Positions 59,201 to 64,000 of a stretch of 64,000 bases of DNA are shown piece by piece (the stretch's first letter is position 1; every line of letters starts with the position of its first letter). Where the stretch lies: positions 1 to 64,000 of the forward strand of contig JBPCKT010000042.1 in NCBI GenBank assembly GCA_051004015.1. The letters are read 5' to 3'. A program made the translations under genes and the position numbers. The DNA comes from SXOA01 sp051004015. GTDB taxonomy: Bacteria > Planctomycetota > Planctomycetia > Pirellulales > Pirellulaceae. The notes under the pieces are model-generated. The model had not been told where the DNA came from. It was given only the letters and a program-made list of their open reading frames with translations, and made no database searches.

Positions 59201-60774
59201 CCTTCCCCTTCCGTGACGACTTTATATTCCGCCTGCTCGGGAATGGCCCCGCCGGAAGTGATGGCCGCGATGCGGGCGTGGCGACGGGCCTTGAGCTTGC
59301 CGTTGATCTGGTCGCGATGGAGGTAGGCCCCCGCCTTGTTGCCGGGCATCACCCCTTCGGTCAACATCTTCACGATGTCGTCGTAGTCCTGGCGCGAAAG
59401 GTTGCGGTAGGGGTAGGCCCGGCGGCAGAGGTCATACAGCTCGTTCTCTCCCCATTCTTCGCAGGAAACCGCGGCCACGATTTGCTGGGCCAGGATATCC
59501 AGCGGTGCTTGCGGGATCTCAATCCGGTCGAGATGCCCGGCACGTACGGCCCGGATCATGGCCATCCCTTCCAGCAGCTCATCGCGGGTGAGCGGGAAGA
59601 GCCGCCCCTTAGGGAGCGCGCCGAGGGAGTGTCCGCTGCGGCCGACCCGTTGCAGAAAGTTGGCGATGGAGCGGTTGGAGCCTATCTGGCAGACCAGATC
59701 GATGTAGCCGATATCGATCCCCATCTCCAGCGATGCGGTGGCCACGATCGCCTTGAGCTTCCCGTCCTTCAGCCGCTGTTCGGCGTCCAGGCGGATGTGG
59801 CGGGCCAGGCTGCCGTGATGGGCGGCGACCGCTTCTTCACCCAGCACTTCGCGGAGGCGGAGGGCGATGCGTTCGGCCAGCCGGCGGGTATTCACGAACA
59901 CGAGAGTACTGCGATGCGACTGAATCAGCTCCACCACGCGCTCATAGACTTCCCCCCACTGTTCGTTGGAGCAAACAGCAGATAGCTCGCTGGGAGGAAC
60001 TTCAAGAGCCAGATCAAGCTGGCGAATATGGCCGGTGTCGATGATCTGACATTCCTGCCCCCTCTCTTCTACCTCCTCTCCCTCTTCTCTGTGTCTCTGT
60101 GTCTCTGTGGTTTCCATTCCTCTTCCCACCAGAAATGCCGCAATCTCCTCCATCGGCTTTTGCGTGGCAGAGAGGCCAATGCGTGTCGGCGGCGAATCGC
60201 ACAGAGCGGCGAGGCGCTCCAGCGAAAGCGTGAGATGGCTCCCCCGTTTGTCGCGGGCGAGTGCGTGAATCTCGTCCACGATAACGGTTTTCACCGTCCG
60301 CAGCTTCTCGCGAAACTTGGGTGATGTGAGCAGGAGATACAGAGATTCGGGGGTAGTAACGAGAATGTGCGGCGGCTTTTTGAGCATCGCCTGCCGCTCG
60401 GCGGCTGGAGTGTCTCCCGTGCGGACGGCAGTGCGGATCGGACAAGCGGGAAAGCCGCTGGCCGCTGCGAGCTCGGCGATTTCCTGCAAGGGGTTTTGCA
60501 GATTCCGCTGGATGTCGTTGCTGAGGGCCTTGAGCGGCGAGACGTAAACTACTTCAATTCCCGTTGCCAACGTGCCATCCGCCCATTTGCGAACCAGCCG
60601 GTCGATGCAGACCAGAAATGCCGCCAGCGTCTTGCCGGAACCCGTGGGCGCGGCAATCAGCGTGTGCGTGCCGGCGGCAATATGCGGCCAGCCGAGCGTC
60701 TGGGCCTCGGTGGGGGCGGCGAACCGCTGGGTGAACCACTGCCAGACAAGCGGGTGAAAGAGCTGCTGGGTCAT
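56242..60774 (-). CDS. lhr: Lhr-type large helicase with in-frame palindromic insertions
   Basis: This 1,510-residue protein has the size of full-length E. coli Lhr (about 1,538). Helicase motifs: Walker A APTGSGKTLAAFL (near residue 40), DEIHALARDKRGSHL, GLSATQKPMEEI, VFVNTRRLAERIALRLRE and the QRVGRSGHSLGALPKGRL motif VI region. The C-terminal half has the Lhr-specific winged-helix and further domains. Four repeat-derived inserts break the sequence: residues 607-625, 964-982 and 1081-1099 (each VGWDSSPV-type, from 57-nt palindromes), and about 219-239 (METTETQRHREEGEEVEE). Its role is in DNA repair and RNA/DNA hybrid unwinding. It has no operon neighbours; the acyl-CoA dehydrogenase is divergent. 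Confidence 0.94.
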   Translation of the reverse strand: MTQQLFHPLVWQWFTQRFAAPTEAQTLGWPHIAAGTHTLIAAPTGSGKTLAAFLVCIDRLVRKWADGTLATGIEVVYVSPLKALSNDIQRNLQNPLQEIAELAAASGFPACPIRTAVRTGDTPAAERQAMLKKPPHILVTTPESLYLLLTSPKFREKLRTVKTVIVDEIHALARDKRGSHLTLSLERLAALCDSPPTRIGLSATQKPMEEIAAFLVGRGMETTETQRHREEGEEVEERGQECQIIDTGHIRQLDLALEVPPSELSAVCSNEQWGEVYERVVELIQSHRSTLVFVNTRRLAERIALRLREVLGEEAVAAHHGSLARHIRLDAEQRLKDGKLKAIVATASLEMGIDIGYIDLVCQIGSNRSIANFLQRVGRSGHSLGALPKGRLFPLTRDELLEGMAMIRAVRAGHLDRIEIPQAPLDILAQQIVAAVSCEEWGENELYDLCRRAYPYRNLSRQDYDDIVKMLTEGVMPGNKAGAYLHRDQINGKLKARRHARIAAITSGGAIPEQAEYKVVTEGEGTVVGALDEDFAIESMRGDVFLLGNTSWMIRQITSGEVIVIDAHGAPPTIPFWLGEAPGRTVELSGELSRLRRDIAGGIEQNVGWDSSPVQKTDGTGVPSYEDPTTWLQAECGADPWAAEQAVRYIVAQKAAIGRVPTREEIVFERFFDESGGMQLVIHSPLGSRINRAWGLALRKRFCRSFDFELQAAADENGVLLSIGPQHSFAIESLFPMIGPHNGQELLEQALLAVPMFGVRWRWNITRALAVLRMKNGKKVPPFLQKFRSEDLLAQTFPETVGCLENHHGDIQVPDHPIVRQTMHDCLNEAMDLPRWLAMLQDVKDGKVKFFPIDTREPSPFSHQILNANPYSFLDDAPLEERRTRAVTTRRSLSVEDFRDLAKLDPEAITQVSQDAWPFIRDADELHDALLSLILVFTDESAAWNNCCQELVRAGRAAEVTLPVGWDSSPVRFSDGTGVPSYEKRGWIAAERWPLVQAVYPGVVAKPMPQLPPALQKEWEPAAGRLELVRGRILTSGPTTAADIAQRLMLEESQVEASLESLEGSGIVMRGRFTAAAQEDVGRDSSPDRRTDGTGVPSYVEWCERRLLARIHRLTLDGLRQKIQPVAPEVYLDYLTRQHGLHPTQQKQGEAGLREAMVQLQGFELSAGVWEEKVLSARVAEYDPQWLDMLFMSGEAMWGRLRPPSRDEKDGPGMAALNRTMPIALLMRDDLSWLLPRERMKVDAFAGSKAQDVLGVLSVRGALFYQELKGLTGLLPTELEDALRELAALGLVSSDTFAAVRYISKGAKKTISRRLWPRKKALHSGTSPVGRWSRFPGETQPPENDEYLQRWCKQLLNRYGVVFRDCLTRENAAPPWFELVRVFRRMELRGEVRGGRFIARVAGEQFAQEAAVSQLRALRDGVDDGQWSILSAADPVNLSGIITDGPRIPAMHKNSLILQAGRCVAAKVAGRIEFFAEVEPELQMAMRRSLQVGRRITSHRELESAGRRSF
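57478..57534. repeat. 57-nt palindromic element in lhr, copy 1
   Basis: This is a perfectly delimited 57-nt element from GTAGGATGGG to CCCGTCCTAC. The arms GGGACTCCAGTCCCG and CGGGACTGGAGTCCC pair around a loop. On the minus strand it is exactly 19 codons, phase 0, encoding residues 1081-1099, VGRDSSPDRRTDGTGVPSY. Confidence 0.95.
57829..57885. repeat. 57-nt palindromic element in lhr, copy 2
   Basis: GTAGGATGGGACTCCAGTCC to GGGACTGGAGTCCCATCCTAC, with a 5-nt loop around GAAAAGC. It is 19 codons, phase 0, encoding residues 964-982, VGWDSSPVRFSDGTGVPSY. Confidence 0.95.
58900..58956. repeat. 57-nt palindromic element in lhr, copy 3
   Basis: Same ends and arms as copies 1 and 2, with a different centre (GTCTTCTGG). 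It is 19 codons, phase 0, encoding residues 607-625, VGWDSSPVQKTDGTGVPSY. Confidence 0.95.
60061..60117. repeat. CACAGAGACACAGAGA stutter inside lhr
   Basis: On the plus strand CTCTGTGTCTCTGTGTCTCT; on the coding strand ACAGAGACACAGAGACACAG followed by an AG/GA-rich run. It is read in frame as METTETQRHREEGEEVEERG, a highly charged insert between helicase motifs. It resembles the low-complexity intergenic words of this genome. Confidence 0.75.
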
Positions 60775-60881
60775 TCCGCCATTCTAGCAGAGGGTGACAA
60801 TTCGTACAGAGACTTAGCGATTTCGGCCAGCGGCGTATGATTTGAGTGGCACTTAGCAACCTTTGTTGGAGGACAACCAGC

Positions 60882-62639
60882 ATGAACCAGGCCCAGCGCG
60901 AAGAGCAAATGAAGCAGGCGGAGGAAATCCTGGGGGATAAGTCGCAGGAAATCGGCTTTGCCAAGGGGCTGTTCTTCGGGCAATTTCTGCACGACAAGCT
61001 GCTGCCGTATCCAGATACTTCGCACCATGAGCCCGTGAATCAGCTGGTCGCGGATTTGCGGCAATACTGTGCCGAAAAAGTCGATGCCGTGGCCATCGAC
61101 CGGAAAGCGGAGATTCCCCAAGAGGTCATCACCGGCCTGGGAAAGCTCGGCGTGCTCGGGGCCTGTCTTCCCACGGCCTGCGGTGGCATGGACCTCTCGC
61201 AAGCTGCCTACTGCCGCATTTTGGAAGTCCTCGGCGGACATTGCGGCAGCACGGCCCTGTTCGTGAACGCCCATCATTCCATCGGCCCGCGGGCGCTAGT
61301 GCTGTTCGGAACGGAAGACCAGAAAAAGAAATGGCTGCCGAAGCTGGCGACGGGGGAATGGATCAGCGCGTTCGCCCTGACGGAGCCCGAAGCCGGCAGC
61401 GACGCAGCCAATGTGCAGACGACTGCGACGCCATCTCCAGACGGTAAAGGATACACTCTCAACGGCCAAAAGCGCTGGATCACCAACGGCGGCATTGCCC
61501 AGGTGCTGACGGTGATGGCCCGCACGCCGACGGCGAAGCCTGGCGAATCAAAAATCACGGCCTTCCTCGTCACGCCCGACATGCCCGGCTTTCAGGTGGT
61601 GGAAAAGCGGATGGAAAAATGCGGCGTCCGCGGGACCGCCACTAGCCGCCTGGCCTTCAAGGATATGTTCGTGCCGAAAGAGAACGTCCTCGGCCCGCTC
61701 GGCAAAGGGCTGCGGGTCGCTCTCACGGTTCTCGACTTCGGTCGCACCACCTTCGGCGCGAGCTGCACCGGCTCGGCGAAATACTGCGTGGCCCGCTCGG
61801 TCGCCCACGCGAACAGCCGCGTGCAATTCGGCGAAACGCTCGGCAGCTTCGAGCTCGTGAAAGAGAAGCTGGCTTACATGCAAGCCGGGGCGTTTGCGAT
61901 GGAAGCCTGCACCTATCAAACGGCAGCGCTCATCGATTCCGGCGAGGGAGACTTCATGCTGGAGACCGCGATGCTCAAGGTCTTCTCCACCGAGGTCCTC
62001 TGGAAAATCATCAACGACACCTTCCAGATCCACGGCGGCACGGCGTACTTCACCGACCAACCCTTCGAGCGGATGTTGCGGGACGCCCGGATCAATATGA
62101 TTGGCGAAGGGGCCAACGACGTGCTGCGGGCATTCACCGCCCTGGTCGGCATGAGGGACGTCGGTTTGGAGCTCGAAGGAGTGCTCAACGCCATCTCCCA
62201 CCCGCTCGGCAATCTCACCAGGCTTGGCCGCTTCGCCAGCCGTAAGCTCGGCTCGCTTTTGGTTTCGCCCTCGGTGAGCGTGCGAAGCCCGGAGTTGGAA
62301 ACGGACGCGGCCGAGCTCGGCAAGCTCATCAGCTCCCTGGGCAGCAACGTCGAGCGGCTCTTGGCGAAGCATCAGAAGGAGATTGTTGACAGGCAATATC
62401 TGCTGGGGCGCATCTCCGATGCCGCGACGGAGATCTACGTCAGCTCCTGTGTCCTCAACCGTTTGGACCATCTCATCCGCCACAGCCACGACGACGGCCG
62501 CGAGCTGACGGGCCATCTGGAAACCGGCCGCTACTATCTACGAACCGCCCGGCGGCGGATCAAAAGGTCGCTGGCCGATTTGTGGGACAATGAGGACGAG
62601 CAGGGGACATCGCTGGCGAAGAGGATGCTCAAGGCTTAG
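60882..62639 (+). CDS. Acyl-CoA dehydrogenase, very-long-chain type
   Basis: This protein has 585 residues from the ATG at 60882, preceded by GGAGGAC. It is longer than the ~400 of short-chain enzymes and similar to VLCAD/ACAD9-type. Signatures: FALTEPEAGSDAANVQTTAT (FAD-side loop), GQKRWITNGG, VLDFGRTTFGASC, FQIHGGTAYFTDQPFERMLRD and IGEGANDVLRAF with a Glu at the usual catalytic base position. The extra ~170 C-terminal residues form an additional helical domain. Role: first step of fatty acid beta-oxidation. Electron transfer partners are outside the window. Confidence 0.93.
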   Translation: MNQAQREEQMKQAEEILGDKSQEIGFAKGLFFGQFLHDKLLPYPDTSHHEPVNQLVADLRQYCAEKVDAVAIDRKAEIPQEVITGLGKLGVLGACLPTACGGMDLSQAAYCRILEVLGGHCGSTALFVNAHHSIGPRALVLFGTEDQKKKWLPKLATGEWISAFALTEPEAGSDAANVQTTATPSPDGKGYTLNGQKRWITNGGIAQVLTVMARTPTAKPGESKITAFLVTPDMPGFQVVEKRMEKCGVRGTATSRLAFKDMFVPKENVLGPLGKGLRVALTVLDFGRTTFGASCTGSAKYCVARSVAHANSRVQFGETLGSFELVKEKLAYMQAGAFAMEACTYQTAALIDSGEGDFMLETAMLKVFSTEVLWKIINDTFQIHGGTAYFTDQPFERMLRDARINMIGEGANDVLRAFTALVGMRDVGLELEGVLNAISHPLGNLTRLGRFASRKLGSLLVSPSVSVRSPELETDAAELGKLISSLGSNVERLLAKHQKEIVDRQYLLGRISDAATEIYVSSCVLNRLDHLIRHSHDDGRELTGHLETGRYYLRTARRRIKRSLADLWDNEDEQGTSLAKRMLKA

Positions 62640-62687
62640 CCCAGGCGTCCACGCCGGGCAACACCGCGTGAACGCGGCGGCGAAGCC

Positions 62688-63011
62688 TTACCGCAGCCGC
62701 ATGTCGTACTTGCGGGTGGCGAGCTCGGCAGCGCCCGTTTCGGGACCGATGTAGAGCACGTCGTCCTGGGGCTTCTTGATAACGGGTGGCCTCATCGCGA
62801 TAAGGATGCTGCGAACGTCGTAGACCAATAGGCCAGACCCGCAAGCGAGCCAGACGACCGCTTCGACCGCTCGCTCCGACGTGATTAGGAGCAGAAACGG
62901 GGCGACGAGCAGCCAGCCCCAGGCTGCCGCATATGCCCAACCCTGCCACGTGATGGGGGTGAGCCCCCAACCGAAAGCCTTGGGGCGAAACCAGTTAGGT
63001 TTACCGAACAT
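62688..63011 (-). CDS. Small two-span membrane protein, planctomycete-type
   Basis: This 107-residue protein has GGAGAG upstream of the ATG. The N-terminus carries MFGKPNWFRPKAFGWGLTPI, then two hydrophobic segments (GWAYAAAWGWLLVAPFLLLI and AVEAVVWLACGSGLLVY), and a polar C-terminus (PQDDVLYIGPETGAAELATR). Similar short proteins with the FGWGLTPITWQGW start occur, in my recollection, across planctomycetes. Function unknown. Confidence 0.75.
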   Translation of the reverse strand: MFGKPNWFRPKAFGWGLTPITWQGWAYAAAWGWLLVAPFLLLITSERAVEAVVWLACGSGLLVYDVRSILIAMRPPVIKKPQDDVLYIGPETGAAELATRKYDMRLR

Positions 63012-63353
63012 GGGGGACTCTCCTGCGAAGCCTGACTGGAATAACTGGATGCGTTGACGGCGACAACCCTCGTGTCGTCAAAGAGTTAGTTCGCACGCGG
63101 TTGCGGCATATTGGACCTTCGGAAGAAATTCTTCTCCCCACTTTCTGCCTTTGGGCACCGCGGCTTCATGCTCACTCAAAGCCGTGGACGCCACCCCGTT
63201 TCAACACCCTCCGTCAATCTGGGAAAACAAGGCGATTTCCGGCATCCCGGAAGACTTTGCCGCCTGTAGCGGAAGTTCTGGCCGTTCCGAACATGGCGGT
63301 TCGATGAAGCTTGACAGCTATTCCGTTCGTAGCATCTCCAGGGGGTTTTTGGG
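63012..63353. other. Gene-free intergenic stretch with diverged repeat
   Basis: There are no ORFs of coding character. Near 63055-63085 an inverted pair TTGACGGCGACA / TGTCGTCAA flanks a short centre. A diverged palindromic element of the CACGCCCACGGC family is at 63152-63197. The following gene begins at 63354 with AGGGGG just upstream. Confidence 0.45.
63152..63197 (-). repeat. Diverged CACGCCCACGGC-family element
   Basis: Read on the minus strand: GGGTGGCGTCCACGGCTTTG then AGTGAGCATGAAGCCGCGG. The GGGTGGC start and CCACGGCTTTG core match the family at 27323, 35803 and 44362, but the second arm differs and is extended. Confidence 0.55.
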
Positions 63354-64000
63354 ATGAAGAGCCAATTCGTCGCACTCGCTATCGTTCTCGCCGGCTTGCC
63401 GGCACTTGCCTGGGGGCAGGCCCCCTGCGGCTGCAGCCCGCGTTCGGCCTCGGTGGTTCGGCCGGCTGCCTATGGGGCGTGGGCTGACTATCAGCCCGCC
63501 GGTCATTACAACGGCGGCGGGTGCAACAGTTGCACCTCGTGCGCACCGGTCTGCTGCGACCCTTGCTGCCGGCCGCTGCTCTGCATCATTCCCAATACGA
63601 TTCGCAAAATCGGCCGCACGCTGGATTGCCTGCTTCCCTGCGGCCCGCGCAGCGGACATGGCTGCGGCATCACCTGCATCGGCGCGGGCTCCGGCTGCTC
63701 CAGCATCAGTTGCTCCGGCGGCTGCCCGTCGTGTAGCAGCCCAGCAATGGGCAATCCGTTCCAGGATGACGAGCCCCTGCGCGTGCCGCAGCCTCCCAAG
63801 CCTGACATGCAAGAAACCCGCCGCCAGCCGAGCGTGAAGTCAACGCGGCAGATGGCTGCCGCCCCCACCGCCGGCAGCAAGATGATGAGCACCCGTCCGG
63901 CCACCAAATCCGTCCTCACCCGAGCTGCCAAGCCGGCCGAAGAGGATGTGAGCCGGGCGAATCACGCTGCCCCTGCGGCAAAGAAATCATCTTTCGCCGT
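63354..64000 (+). CDS. Cys-rich secreted protein (3' end beyond window)
   Basis: An open frame begins at the ATG at 63354 and runs to the window end without a stop, at least 215 codons. A signal peptide (MKSQFVALAIVLAGLPALAW, cleaved near GQA) is followed by a Cys-dense region with CGCS, CNSCTSCAPVCCDPCC and GCSSISCSGGCPSCSS, more than 15 Cys within about 115 residues. After Cys-poor FQDDEPLRVPQ the sequence is Ala/Lys/Thr-rich (about residue 160 on). Cys pairs could form disulfides or bind metal. The 3' part is missing, so the family cannot be fixed. Confidence 0.75.
   Translation, partial: MKSQFVALAIVLAGLPALAWGQAPCGCSPRSASVVRPAAYGAWADYQPAGHYNGGGCNSCTSCAPVCCDPCCRPLLCIIPNTIRKIGRTLDCLLPCGPRSGHGCGITCIGAGSGCSSISCSGGCPSCSSPAMGNPFQDDEPLRVPQPPKPDMQETRRQPSVKSTRQMAAAPTAGSKMMSTRPATKSVLTRAAKPAEEDVSRANHAAPAAKKSSFA

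Noticed and set aside
56242..60774. CRISPR-like array suspected from repeated GGGACTCCAGTCCCG
   Set aside because: Copies are 294 and 1,014 nt apart, lie inside a coding frame and have no regular spacers or cas genes.

Overview
The window looks like a chromosomal piece of a GC-rich planctomycete, probably of the Pirellulales/Gemmatales kind. The evidence is the gene repertoire: a large receptor-type Ser/Thr kinase with a TPR-like tail, a 1,468-residue surface protein that starts with a planctomycete-type LExR(M/L)L motif followed by tandem cadherin-like repeats, a zinc-ribbon/GYF membrane protein, a tetrahydromethanopterin C1-transfer enzyme (Ftr), eukaryote-like prenyltransferase-beta repeats, and lipid A genes (lpxD, lpxI). 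The assignment is inference from gene content. I saw no rRNA, tRNA, CRISPR array, transposase or phage gene.

Layout. 1-7.1 kb: a Tat-signal hypothetical protein, a small membrane protein, a YegS-type lipid kinase, two TatA/B-like genes, a rhomboid protease, pcm, prmC and a zinc-ribbon/GYF protein. 7.2-13 kb: a ClpP-like protein, an ECF sigma factor overlapping a membrane protein (possible anti-sigma), two Arg/Gly/Pro-rich secreted proteins, a lipoprotein and a large secreted protein. 13-16 kb: a YoeB-type toxin-antitoxin pair, ettA, a small ORF and a lone response regulator. 16-21.8 kb: the TPR Ser/Thr kinase, then a minus-strand thioesterase/prenyltransferase-like/LolD-like cluster and a peroxiredoxin. 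22-28.3 kb: a PDZ plus long helical secreted protein, a beta-barrel gene broken by an in-frame stop, a TPR-like protein, ftr and ldh. 28.3-35.8 kb: an M16 protease, bshB1-like deacetylase, MmcQ/YjbR protein, a HigBA-type module, lpxI and lpxD.

36-44 kb: an amino-acid cluster hom - aPGM-like - lysC, in which the aPGM-like gene may supply homoserine kinase activity, followed by a methyltransferase, a Nudix-like protein, a YafQ-type toxin-antitoxin pair, a DUF4375 protein and a serine hydrolase. 44.4-50 kb: 2-oxoglutarate dehydrogenase E1, a VIT1/CCC1 transporter and an MsbA-like ABC exporter. 50-56.2 kb: the giant repeat surface protein with its own promoter and a strong terminator, then a threonine dehydratase-like enzyme. 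56.2-64 kb: a full-length Lhr helicase, an acyl-CoA dehydrogenase, a small membrane protein and the start of a Cys-rich secreted protein that runs off the window.

The most unusual signal is repeat-based. Several palindromic repeat families sit at gene ends, and one of them (57 nt, exactly 19 codons) is inserted three times, in frame and in the same phase, inside the Lhr helicase gene. This is analogous in form to the protein-coding Rickettsia palindromic elements. Other repeat-like words (short AT-rich stutters) form the first or last codons of several genes.
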